From positions 4,389,001 through 4,453,000 of the forward strand of contig NZ_CP159837.1 in the NCBI RefSeq assembly GCF_040564635.1: DNA of 64,000 nt, given 5' to 3'. The position numbers were made by a program, and so were the translations under genes. The DNA comes from Planktothricoides raciborskii GIHE-MW2 (GTDB lineage Bacteria; Cyanobacteriota; Cyanobacteriia; Cyanobacteriales; Laspinemataceae). Every line of letters starts with the position of its first letter. The stretch's first letter is position 1. Shown one piece after another: positions 46,501-53,524 of the stretch. The notes beneath the pieces are model-generated. The model saw nothing but the letters and a program-made list of their open reading frames with translations, searched no databases and was not told the DNA's origin.

Positions 46501-48175
46501 GGGTTCCGGCTAAATCCTTTTCCAGTCCCAGACGGCGCATAATCTGGGCGGCTTCACTGTAGTGGGCGAGGGCCTGGTCTAGGTTGGCGGCGGGGTTGAT
46601 GCCCAATTCGGCTTGATTCCAGTGGGTAAGCCCCAGATTGTTTAGGGTTCCGGCTAAATCCTTTTCCAGCCTCAGACGGCGGCGAATCTGGGCAGCTTCG
46701 CTGTAGTGGGCGAGGGCCTGGTCTAGGTTGGCGGCGGGGTTGATGCCTAATTCAGCTTGATTGAAGTGGGCATTCCCCACATTGTCCAGGGTATCCGCTA
46801 AATCCTTTTCCAGCCTCAGACGGCGGCGAATCTGGGCGGCTTCACTGTAGTGGGCGAGCGCTTTTTCCAGGTTATCGGCTCGTTCCCCTTTGATGCGGTT
46901 ATAGTAGGCAAGTCCCAAATTACTTTGAATCATTGCCCAATCTTGGGGAACAGCCTCACGGGTATAAACTTTTAACGCAGATTCATAAGCAATAATGGCT
47001 ATTTCTAAATTATCCGAACGATTACCTAATGAAAAATTTTGCAAAAGATTTGCCAAAATTACAATATATCCTGGAATCACAGATGATGATGCCTGATTGT
47101 CCGTAAATTCACTAAAAGTTTTTGCTGCCCAATTTTTCAATATTTCTGCAAGGTTTAAATCGATTTTTTCCAGATTTTGTTCCAGTATTGGATACACAAT
47201 AGAAGGATCACCTAGACTCTGTTGCGTCGCTTGCAACACCTCCATCAAAAATATGAAACTCCTATTGTTATTGACTTCCTGCAAGACTTGATTTATATTT
47301 TCCCATTTTTCAGGATAGCTTTCACGGGTATAGAAGCCTAAAGCGGCTTGGTAATACGAACTAGCAACCTCCAAGTTATGTTTCCATTCCCCTCGCATAC
47401 GGTTATTATAAACCACACCCAAATTTAATTGATTTTCTGCACATTTGTCTGGATAGCTCTCCCAAGTATAAACTTCTAAAGCGGCTTGATAAGCCGCAAT
47501 GGCTTTTTCCAGATTATCGGCTCGCTCTCCCTGAATTCGCTTAATGTAAACACTTCCTAAATTGGCTTGATTGATAGCCCACATTTTGGCATCATTCTCT
47601 TGGGTAAAAACTGTGGCAATGATTTCATAACCCGAAATCGCAATTTCGAGATTATTTGACCGATTACCCAAGCTAAAATTTTGAATTAAGCTTGCAAATT
47701 GACCAATATCGGCGGCAACTCTAATCGCTTGAGTTTTATCGGATTTACTAAAATATTGACTTGCCCATGCTCGCAATATCTGGGCTAAATTCAAATCTAA
47801 TTTATCTAAATTCTGTTGGAGTATAGGATAAACCACCTGGGGATTACCGCCACTTTTTGAAGTGGCTTGCAACACTTGCATTAAAAACCGATGATACTCG
47901 TCCCAGACGGCCTTGGGTTGACTGGCGCTATTCGACATTCCAGAGGACTGATTCTTGACATATTCCCCTAATTGTTGTGCCAAATCCCGCAGAAACTGTG
48001 CTTGCTTCTCTTGTCCCGCTTCCTGCAACTGTTCCGCTACCAGTCCACACTGCTGCAAAAAACCCGCATCAATCTGTTCCCGTTCACGCTTCAGGATTGG
48101 GTTGACTTCCCCACGGGGACAGTCGAGGAGTTCTTGAATTAGGTTGAGATAGGCTTGCGATCGTTGTTCATCCAT
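43508..48175 (-). CDS. CHAT-domain protein with TPR-like repeats
   Basis: This 1555-residue protein has an N-terminal helical domain (MDEQRSQAYLNLIQELLDCP), two diverged copies of a 130-residue segment (YPILQQNLDKLDLNLAQILR and YPILEQNLEKIDLNLAEILK), then about twelve tandem 48-residue TPR-like units of the form NPAANLDQALAHYSEAAQIR (about 430-1005), a linker (VCLELGRYQDAIEYADRSKA) and a C-terminal CHAT peptidase domain (about 1180-1555). The catalytic dyad is visible: His1363 in THFSCHGYF and Cys1431 in TLSACETG. CHAT enzymes are caspase-like cysteine peptidases that in several systems act on a partner after activation. It is followed 33 bp later by the 116-aa gene. The repeat array suggests a sensor platform, by inference. 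Confidence 0.92.
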   Translation of the reverse strand: MDEQRSQAYLNLIQELLDCPRGEVNPILKREREQIDAGFLQQCGLVAEQLQEAGQEKQAQFLRDLAQQLGEYVKNQSSGMSNSASQPKAVWDEYHRFLMQVLQATSKSGGNPQVVYPILQQNLDKLDLNLAQILRAWASQYFSKSDKTQAIRVAADIGQFASLIQNFSLGNRSNNLEIAISGYEIIATVFTQENDAKMWAINQANLGSVYIKRIQGERADNLEKAIAAYQAALEVYTWESYPDKCAENQLNLGVVYNNRMRGEWKHNLEVASSYYQAALGFYTRESYPEKWENINQVLQEVNNNRSFIFLMEVLQATQQSLGDPSIVYPILEQNLEKIDLNLAEILKNWAAKTFSEFTDNQASSSVIPGYIVILANLLQNFSLGNRSDNLEIAIIAYESALKVYTREAVPQDWAMIQSNLGLAYYNRIKGERADNLEKALAHYSEAAQIRRRLRLEKDLADTLDNVGNAHFNQAELGINPAANLDQALAHYSEAAQIRRRLRLEKDLAGTLNNLGLTHWNQAELGINPAANLDQALAHYSEAAQIMRRLGLEKDLAGTLNNLGLAYQTQAKLGINPAANLDQALVHHSEAAQIRRRLGLEKNLASTLNNLGNAYQTQAKLGINPATNLDQALAHYSEAAQIMRRLGLEKYLAGTLDNLGNTHFNQAELGINPAANLDQALAHYSKAAQIRRHLGLEKDLATTLTNLGDGYQTQAKLGINPAANLDQALAHYSEAAQIRRHLGLEKDLAPTLTNLGLAHWNQAELGINPAANLEQALVHHSEAAQICRRLGLEKALAGTLNNLGLAHLIQAELGINPAANLEQALVHYSEAAQIRRRLGLKKDLAGTLDNLGNAYRTQAELGNPAANLDQALAQYNEAAQIRRRLELEKDLATTLTNLGNARWTQSKLGINPVANLDQALAHYNEAAQIRRHLRLEKDLAATLNNLGVARWTQAELGINPAANLEQALAHYSESAQIRRRLKLEKDLAGTLSNFGLAYKAQSRLSGNSSSQKQKALENASGSFQDALEQVEYLRGEIGADSEGYKRNFNEQWNKVYLGMVEVCLELGRYQDAIEYADRSKARNLTELIATRDMYPSGEIPAERRQRLQELRQAISEEDRRLKQDPNPDYTYITQLREEFQAKYPYKPLKFSDIQSLLDDETVILEWYVLDDKFLTFTLTNQTLHLWTSSPEDRQNLINWTNTYINDYRRLKSDQWREVLPQHLEQLPKILHLDEILQNLFKNFPNCKKLILIPHRFLHLFPLHALPVATGEGEGQFLQDLFPKGVAYAPNCQVLQQAQNRQRPHFNRLFAIQNPTQDLHFTDMEVEAIQSLFNSHQVLKHDEAEKAAIDGETLKNAHCTHFSCHGYFNFQDALKSALILAKSEFTPPPPTDDPSRYLPLKDNKLLDLQKCLTLEDILRLDLTNCRLVTLSACETGITDFTSTSDEYIGLPSGFILAGSPNVVSTLWAVADISTAIFMIQFYQTLQQSDLSVVLALRQTQTWLREATVQDLLNWVDSCTVISPKRREEMKEIIDSYPMDYQPFESPYYWAPFCAIGQ
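45157..46885 (-). repeat. 144-bp tandem repeat array in the CHAT gene
   Basis: About twelve copies of a 144-bp unit (48 codons) lie in frame within the CHAT gene; one unit has lost a codon (47 residues). Adjacent copies are nearly identical at DNA level in long runs, with variants such as IRRRL, IMRRL, ICRRL. The period is divisible by 3, so other frames stay open too (for example 45114-45821). Copy number is likely to vary by recombination. Confidence 0.93.
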
Positions 48176-48225
48176 AGCCCAGCACCAGGGGATAGCACCC
48201 CGATTTTACCCCATCCCCCAACCTC

Positions 48226-48375
48226 AGAAACCGGGTTTCTTTCCCAAATCTTTGCTAAAAACAGAAATGCTGCTAGAAACCCGGTTTCTTTTCCCCCACC
48301 CAAACCTCCCAGAAACCGGGTTTCTTTCTTAAATCTTGGTAGAAAAACAGAGATATTCCTAGAAACCCGGTTTCT
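48226..48375. repeat. Two 65-bp elements bounded by AGAAACC palindromes
   Basis: Each element starts and ends with AGAAACC(C/G)GGTTTCT: 48226-48289 and 48311-48375. The interior is similar in both (AAATCTT...ACAGA...). A third, degenerate copy begins near 49195. They lie between the CHAT gene and the 76-aa gene and look like small mobile or REP-type units. Confidence 0.85.
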
Positions 48376-48405
48376 TGTTCTTTTCCAATTATCAATTATC
48401 AATTG

Positions 48406-48636
48406 TCAATTATCAATTATTTCGTCGTATTGGGTGCTGTTGTCTGTTGGCTGTTTTTTCATGGTCAGCAGAATCTCATCTAAGGATGTTTGGTCGAGAA
48501 ACTGATGGCGTTCTTGGGTATAGTCGCCTTGACCGGGAGTAAAGTATTGAATAAACCGGATTGTATCAACAACTCCCAAGGAATTGATTAGGACTTGATA
48601 GCCTTGTTTGATGATTTCTTGTTGTGTCTTGCTCAT
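48406..48636 (-). CDS. Small hypothetical protein downstream of a PIN gene
   Basis: This 76-residue protein begins MSKTQQEIIKQGYQVLINSL, then GVVDTIRFIQYFTPGQGDYT, and is acidic at the C-terminus. Similar small proteins occur in cyanobacteria next to PIN genes and could be antitoxins, here encoded after rather than before the toxin. It starts 9 bp after the stop of the PIN gene, which supports cotranscription. The role is inferred. Confidence 0.65.
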   Translation of the reverse strand: MSKTQQEIIKQGYQVLINSLGVVDTIRFIQYFTPGQGDYTQERHQFLDQTSLDEILLTMKKQPTDNSTQYDEIIDN

Positions 48637-48645
48637 AATTGCTTT

Positions 48646-49104
48646 TTATTTTAGGTTGACAGTCATTAGCCATTGTACGGGATTGTTAATGGCAACATTT
48701 ATCGTTTTAATATTTCGGTTTGCTCTGTTTATTAGACGATCGTCTGTGGATAAAAATACATCGGCATTACTTCGCTCTGCACTAGCAATATGGGTGGCAT
48801 CATATCCAGAAAATCCTAGTTTTACAAGTTCTTGAGAACGGCTTTCTATAAAATCACTACTATTTACCCTAATTTTAGCAAGACTCAGGATTGATTGTAT
48901 ATTTTTCAGTCTTTCAATATCGGGAGTTTGAGCAAGTTCTGCGTCTAAGGCTGCACTTGTGATAAGTTTCCACTGTCCTAATTCACATTGGTTTATAATA
49001 GTGAGGATTGCTTGAGTTTCTAAGGCGATTCTCGGCTGGTTTTGATTATCAAATGGACGATTGAGACAGCAAGCATCTAAGTAAATTCTGAGGCGATCGC
49101 TCAT
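48646..49104 (-). CDS. PIN-domain protein (third copy in the island)
   Basis: About 152 residues from the ATG at 49104, where RIYLDACCLNRPFDNQ follows; the frame is open to 49185 but those 27 residues look non-native. PIN-type acidic residues are seen in IYLDACCLN, SAALDAELAQ, GYDATHIASAE and FLSTDDRLINRA. The gene belongs to the LDACCLNRPFD group, which is common in cyanobacteria. It is followed 9 bp later by the 76-aa gene. Probably a ribonuclease toxin, with reversed order if the 76-aa protein is its antitoxin. Confidence 0.8.
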   Translation of the reverse strand: MSDRLRIYLDACCLNRPFDNQNQPRIALETQAILTIINQCELGQWKLITSAALDAELAQTPDIERLKNIQSILSLAKIRVNSSDFIESRSQELVKLGFSGYDATHIASAERSNADVFLSTDDRLINRANRNIKTINVAINNPVQWLMTVNLK

Positions 49105-49256
49105 ATTAGGCGAGTTCTCCCGGTTAATAATTCCTGCATCATTCCCTGTTTGATGGCTTGGGAACACCATCCCGATTTTACCCATCCCCCCGACTCAGAA
49201 ACCGGGTTGATTTCTTAAATGTTTGTGAAGCAATAGAGATGCTGCTAGTGGGTCTT

Positions 49257-49419
49257 GCTAAGGGGAGGGGACCGGAGTCCTCCCAACATTTTACCTGAAG
49301 AAGAACCCCACCCTAACCCTCCCCTTGCCAAGGGGAGGGGACCGGAGTCCTCCCAACATTTTACCTGAAGAAGAACCCCACCCTAACCCTCCCCTTGCCA
49401 AGGGGAGGGGACCGGAGTC
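49257..49419. repeat. 70-bp tandem repeat, about 2.3 copies
   Basis: A 70-bp unit beginning AAGGGGAGGGGACCGGAGTC recurs at 49260, 49330 and 49400, the last truncated as it runs into the end of the ROK gene. Each unit contains an inner complement (AGGGGAGGGG and CCCTCCCCTT). The copies are nearly identical. Confidence 0.9.
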
Positions 49420-49424
49420 CTCAC

Positions 49425-50435
49425 CTACGACTTGCTATTCCCTGTCACACTGGCATATTGAGCCGCACCGTAAGCAGCACTGTCTGGGAGCGTATCAATA
49501 GACCATTCCACCCTGGTCTGGGTGAGATGAGGGAAACTATGGTCAATTTCCTGACGAATCCAGGCGATCGCATCCTGTTTAAATCGTTGATATGCCCCTT
49601 CGGATGCCGTTTTTTCCTTTTCTTGGGCTCCCCCAGAAATCACAATCAGGTCACAGCCTACCATATTCACCACATTACGAGCCGCTATACCCAGGCTGGT
49701 AAAATACTCTTGCCAAATAGCCACCACATCAGACAGAGGATCATCCATTTGACCCAATCGACGGAGGGTTTTCGCCACCTCCATCGGCTCTCCTTGTAAC
49801 GCTTCCGGCACATTCCCCTTAGCTTGTCGGTGTTTAACCATATTTCTCAGACCCAATAAAGAGGCTCTCGTTTCCACACATCCCCTCGCACCACATCCGC
49901 AGAGGTCTGCATTTTCCGAACTATCAATACAAATATGACCCAATTCTGCCGAAACTCCCGGAGCCGACCAAATTTTTCCGTTGACAATCAAAGCGCCGCC
50001 TAAACCCGTTCCGGTAATAAACTGAGCCATCACCGAAGAAGCCTGATTTTGAGCCTCGCGGATCCTGTATTCCCGGTAAGCCGCCGCGTCTCCATCATTG
50101 AGGAGGAGAGCGGGTAACTGGAGAGTCTCGGAGAGTTTTTGGGCAATATTCACCCCTTGCCAAGAGGGATCAATATTGGTGGGATAAACACACATCCCCG
50201 AAGCATCAATAGGAGCGGGACAACAAGCACCGATCGCTTTTAAATCCTGGAATTGTAGCTCATTGGCTTCGAGTAGCTCATTGGTGGCCGTTTTAATCAC
50301 ATTTACCGTAGCGTCGGGACCCTCAGAGGCGCTGCTGGGACGATCTAACCGGGTTCCAATCGCCCCTTGTTCTGGATCAAATAATCCCAGTTTGACCGTA
50401 GTAGCACCAATGTCAATCCCCAAGTAAATGCTCAT
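49425..50435 (-). CDS. ROK family sugar kinase or regulator
   Basis: This 336-residue protein starts with the ATP phosphate-binding motif YLGIDIGATTVKLGLFD and has the sugar-binding region LLLNDGDAAAYREYRI, glycine loop GTGLGGALIVNGK, the ROK zinc site GHICIDSS...CGCGARGCVETRAS (His plus three Cys) and C-terminal VISGGAQEKE. Without an N-terminal winged helix it is a kinase of the glucokinase type rather than a repressor. The sugar is not determined by the sequence. The 70-bp repeats run into its 3' end. Confidence 0.9.
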   Translation of the reverse strand: MSIYLGIDIGATTVKLGLFDPEQGAIGTRLDRPSSASEGPDATVNVIKTATNELLEANELQFQDLKAIGACCPAPIDASGMCVYPTNIDPSWQGVNIAQKLSETLQLPALLLNDGDAAAYREYRIREAQNQASSVMAQFITGTGLGGALIVNGKIWSAPGVSAELGHICIDSSENADLCGCGARGCVETRASLLGLRNMVKHRQAKGNVPEALQGEPMEVAKTLRRLGQMDDPLSDVVAIWQEYFTSLGIAARNVVNMVGCDLIVISGGAQEKEKTASEGAYQRFKQDAIAWIRQEIDHSFPHLTQTRVEWSIDTLPDSAAYGAAQYASVTGNSKS

Positions 50436-50518
50436 GATTTTTTCCTAAAATCCAACTCCTTCATATTATAAAGTAGGTGAGACCCAATGCAATGTCCGCT
50501 TCGTCTTGTTGACGTTGC

Positions 50519-50598
50519 CGATCGCATTGTGCTTGGTCAATTTCCACAATGGCGCGAATCGATGCTACTGCCTGAAAAATTAACCCCGTTCCCTGTTC
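50519..50598 (-). pseudogene. 80-bp duplicate of part of the 503-aa membrane protein gene
   Basis: Positions 50519-50598 match 41369-41448 with four differences in 80 (95%). In the minus reading both encode EQGTG...AVASIRAIVEIDQAQCDR. The copy is bounded by the hairpin element at 50601-50678 on one side and unrelated sequence on the other. It shows that a second coiled-coil gene copy once existed here or that a fragment was transferred. Confidence 0.85.
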
Positions 50599-50600
50599 TT

Positions 50601-50678
50601 GTAGGTTGGGTGGAATGAAATGTAACCCAACATTTAACCAGGATTTGTTGGGTGGGGCTGTCGCTTCACCCAACCTAC
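50601..50678. repeat. 78-bp hairpin element with 12-bp terminal inverted repeats
   Basis: GTAGGTTGGGTG (50601-50612) and CACCCAACCTAC (50667-50678) are perfect terminal inverted repeats; CCCAACA and TGTTGGG form an inner pair. It abuts the truncated gene fragment, so it may have been inserted there. This type is common in cyanobacterial genomes and is probably a MITE. Confidence 0.8.
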
Positions 50679-50682
50679 GACT

Positions 50683-50797
50683 TTAAGATGGAACTTTAAT
50701 CAATTCCGAGTTGAGGTAAATTTGCCAATTTTCATCAATAAATCCTAGGTTTTCATCATAGACTCACATCAGTTCCGCAATAGAAAGGGGAGGGGTA
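50683..50797 (-). pseudogene. Possible short coding remnant
   Basis: The minus strand encodes PLSIAELM, an in-frame TGA (50764-50766), then VYDENLGFIDENWQIYLNSE and a stop at 50683. It has a protein-like composition but no recognised family, and no start is seen. It lies between the hairpin element and the HsdS remnant. Confidence 0.3.
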
Positions 50798-50814
50798 GCG
50801 GTTTCGAGATGGAA

Positions 50815-51275
50815 TTATCCTGTTGATTTGCTGGTAGGGTTGAAGGCTTCTTTTAAGACGGCTTGCATCAGTTGTTGGGCGTGGGTTTGGTTTTGGGTGA
50901 TTTGGGTTTCCAGTTGATCGCAGAGGGTGAGGAGTTTTTCGACTTTGGCGACGATGGCTTGTTGTTCGGCTAGGGGGGAACAGGAAAAAGTAGCGACTTC
51001 AATATCTTCTGATTTAAGAAAAGCCGCGTTGAACCGCTACATAGTTCTTTTAGTTGCTCAAGTACATTGGTACAGCCTCTAAAGAGGAAACAAAAATATT
51101 GAGGGCAAACAACCTGATCTAATACAGAAATACGGAGCAAATTTGTAGAGATTAATCCACTTTTAACATCATCTGGAATCACACATACTTCGTCTATAGT
51201 GCCTGATCGTGAAATTATTATATCGCCTGGTACGGCAGAGTATGAGCGATCGCAGAAGCAATGCCAACCCCCCAT
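50815..51275 (-). pseudogene. hsdS: Remnant of type I restriction specificity subunit (HsdS)
   Basis: The 5' part (51275-50970) encodes SAVPGDIIISRSGTIDEVCV, FCFLFRGCTNVLEQLKEL and NQKILKSLLFPVPP, typical of the C-terminal half of an HsdS recognition domain. It stops at TAG, but one extra C in the run of six Cs (plus 50973-50978) would restore PPLAEQQAIVAKVEKLL, which continues with a coiled coil to a stop at 50815. So a frameshift in a homopolymer separates the two pieces, and the 5' half of the gene is missing. No hsdM or hsdR is near. Confidence 0.85.
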
Positions 51276-51461
51276 ATCTTGTAGGGGCGCTGCGGCTTGC
51301 TCCCCTAAGCCTCGAAATTAAATGTCTCACTTTTATTTGAATTTTTTATCACACACGATTAACTGATTATTACAGTCATTTCCCATCGCAAAAAAAAGCG
51401 AGAACTTAGTTCTCGCTTTTTTTCTGAGATTAATTCAAAAAAGCTTAATGCTTGAATTTGA
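51276..51461. other. Gap before prfA terminator
   Basis: The left part contains GTAGGGGCGC...GCTCCCCTA, a degenerate member of the GTAGGGGC repeat. The remainder is AT-rich up to the terminator hairpin. No gene is seen. Confidence 0.5.
51391..51423 (-). terminator. Terminator at the end of the ribosomal cluster
   Basis: GCGAGAAC (51398-51405) and GTTCTCGC (51409-51416) form a perfect 8-bp stem with a 3-nt loop, flanked by A7 and T7. It can act in both directions, and lies about 40 bp after the prfA stop, so it probably ends the whole minus-strand cluster. Confidence 0.9.
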
Positions 51462-52571
51462 TTAGACAGAAGTGGGCATCGCTGTAGACTCCGCCAGTTC
51501 TTCCAACCGCATCTGCTGATCTTGAGTAATACAAGCTTGAATCATCAACTCGATCTCACCTTCGAGCACCGTGGTCAGGGAAAAATTTTGCCCCAAACGG
51601 TGATCGGTCACGCGATTATCTTTGTAATTATAAGTGCGAATCTTTTCCGAGCGAGATCCGGTGCCCACCTGAGAACGGCGCTGGGAAGAAACCGCTTCCT
51701 GTTGCTCCCGCAGTTTTTGCTCATAGAGCTTCGCTCGCAGAATTTGCATTGCTCGCTCTCGGTTTTGTAGCTGCGATCGCTCCTCCGTGCAGAAAATCCG
51801 AATTCCCGTGGGTTTGTGTAACAAGTCAACCGCTGTTTCCACCTTGTTGACATTCTGACCCCCGGCGCCACCAGAACGAGCGGTACTGATCTCCAGATCC
51901 TTGGGATCGATCTCCACCTCCACCTCATCCACTTCTGGCATAATCGCCACCGTAGCCGTAGAGGTATGGACACGACCCCCTGTTTCCGTCACCGGCACCC
52001 GCTGCACCCGATGAACCCCCGCCTCAAATTTTAGCTTGCTATAAACTTGATTGCCAGTAATCTCTAGAATCGCCTCTTTAAAACCCCCCATATCGGCGAC
52101 TGACTCGCTCACCAGCTTCACCCGCCAGCCCTGGCTTTCCGCGTAGCGGGAATACAACCGCAGCAAATCACCCGCCCAAATCCCTGCTTCATCTCCGCCA
52201 GTGCCAGCACGAATTTCCAACATGATATTCTTCTCATCATTCGGATCGCGAGGCAACAGCAAAATCTTCAGGCGATTTTCTAAAGCGGAAAGCTTTTGCT
52301 CCAGTTCTTCCACTTCCAACTGGGCGATTTCGCGAAGCTCAACATCGCTGTAAGCTTCTTTTAAAACTTGTTTGGCCCCCGTCAGGTCAACCGAGGTTTT
52401 TTTCCAAATATCAAAAGTATTGACTACTTCTTCCAAAGAAGAACGAGCCTTAGCCACCCGTTGAAACTCTTGGGGGTCAGTAGCCACATCTGGATCGGCC
52501 ATTTTGCGAGTCAATTCGTTAAAGGTCGATTCAACGGATTTTAATTTATCCAGCAAGTAAGTCTCAGCCAT
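51462..52571 (-). CDS. prfA: Peptide chain release factor 1
   Basis: This 369-residue factor reads UAA and UAG stop codons and triggers peptide release. The catalytic GGQ is in [19 protein letters not shown], and the codon-recognition region includes [19 protein letters not shown]. The sequence after GGQ ([20 protein letters not shown]) and the C-terminal [20 protein letters not shown] match the family. It is the last gene of the ribosomal cluster, with 143 bp to rpmE. The start is a plain ATG with [15 protein letters not shown]. Confidence 0.97.
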   Translation of the reverse strand: MAETYLLDKLKSVESTFNELTRKMADPDVATDPQEFQRVAKARSSLEEVVNTFDIWKKTSVDLTGAKQVLKEAYSDVELREIAQLEVEELEQKLSALENRLKILLLPRDPNDEKNIMLEIRAGTGGDEAGIWAGDLLRLYSRYAESQGWRVKLVSESVADMGGFKEAILEITGNQVYSKLKFEAGVHRVQRVPVTETGGRVHTSTATVAIMPEVDEVEVEIDPKDLEISTARSGGAGGQNVNKVETAVDLLHKPTGIRIFCTEERSQLQNRERAMQILRAKLYEQKLREQQEAVSSQRRSQVGTGSRSEKIRTYNYKDNRVTDHRLGQNFSLTTVLEGEIELMIQACITQDQQMRLEELAESTAMPTSV

Positions 52572-52714
52572 AATGCACGGACCTCGAGAGTCAAAAATAG
52601 TGATTGATTTCTTAGTGTTTAGCTGACAATTTGATCTGACAAGCGAAATTCACTCAAGAGAGTTAATCGGAAAGCTAGACACTCACAAAATGCCAGCTAA
52701 GAAAGAAATCTTCG

Positions 52715-52957
52715 CTAATTTTTAGACTGGGATTTTTTGGCGCCACTAGCAGAAGTCATGCCATATTTACGCAAGAAGCGATCGACACGACCTTCCGTAT
52801 CAATAATCTTCTGAGTGCCGGTATAGAAAGGATGATTGCCAGACCACACATCCACATGCATCTCTGGCTGGGTCGAACCGACGGTCATAATCACTTCGCC
52901 GTTACAAATCACTTTAGCTTCTGGATACCACTCTGGGTGAATTCCTGGTTTTGGCAT
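52715..52957 (-). CDS. rpmE: 50S ribosomal protein L31
   Basis: This 80-residue protein binds the 50S central protuberance near 5S rRNA. It starts MPKPGIHPEWYPEAKVICNG and has the SGNHPFYTGTQ segment typical of L31. Only one of the usual four zinc-binding Cys remains (Cys18 in VICNGEV), so this is a C-minus, zinc-independent form. The C-terminus is Ser/Lys-rich. It lies between rpsI and prfA in the usual cyanobacterial order. Confidence 0.95.
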   Translation of the reverse strand: MPKPGIHPEWYPEAKVICNGEVIMTVGSTQPEMHVDVWSGNHPFYTGTQKIIDTEGRVDRFLRKYGMTSASGAKKSQSKN

Positions 52958-53110
52958 AGTTCTCTACCTTGTTGTTTTTCTTAAATTTTAACTTTCATTT
53001 CAGTATTTGATCTGTCACCATTCCCAGGTTATTCGTCCCAAGTATTTGCCATAGATATTAGATTGGAATAGCCAGGAACGACTAACCGAGGAAAAATGAC
53101 CATCAACTGA

Positions 53111-53524
53111 TTAGCGTTTCGAGTATTGAGGAGCTTTACGCGCTTTGCGTAAACCGTATTTCTTCCGTTCCTTAGACCGAGGATCTCTGGTCAGGAAACC
53201 TTCAACTTTCAATGGCTGACGGTTGCTAGGATCCAGTTCACACAAAGCCCGAGCCACTCCCAAACGAATTGACTCTGCTTGGCCGGTTAAACCACCACCA
53301 TGTACATTCACCAGAATGTCATATTCATTTTCCAGCCCCAGGGTTTCTAGGGGAGCTTTCGCCGCAGAGATATAACCGGCGTTAAATTGAAGATAGAGGT
53401 CTCCCTTTTTGCCGTTAATTTTTAACTCACCATTACCGGGAATCAAACGAACTCTCGCAACGGATGACTTCCTGCGACCGGTGCCCCAATAAACTGCGCG
53501 ACCGCTTTGATCTTCGATTGGCAT
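53111..53524 (-). CDS. rpsI: 30S ribosomal protein S9
   Basis: This 137-residue protein, whose C-terminal tail reaches the P-site tRNA, shows the opening [20 protein letters not shown], then [20 protein letters not shown] and the basic tail [14 protein letters not shown] with the conserved terminal Lys-Arg. Its ATG overlaps the rplM stop by one base (TAATG), so the two are translationally coupled. The first 7 residues before VYWGTG are a short addition. Confidence 0.97.
   Translation of the reverse strand: MPIEDQSGRAVYWGTGRRKSSVARVRLIPGNGELKINGKKGDLYLQFNAGYISAAKAPLETLGLENEYDILVNVHGGGLTGQAESIRLGVARALCELDPSNRQPLKVEGFLTRDPRSKERKKYGLRKARKAPQYSKR

Noticed and set aside
48139-48402. 87-codon minus-strand frame after the 76-aa gene
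   Set aside because: It consists of translated AGAAACC repeats (ETGF and similar) and overlaps the CHAT start.
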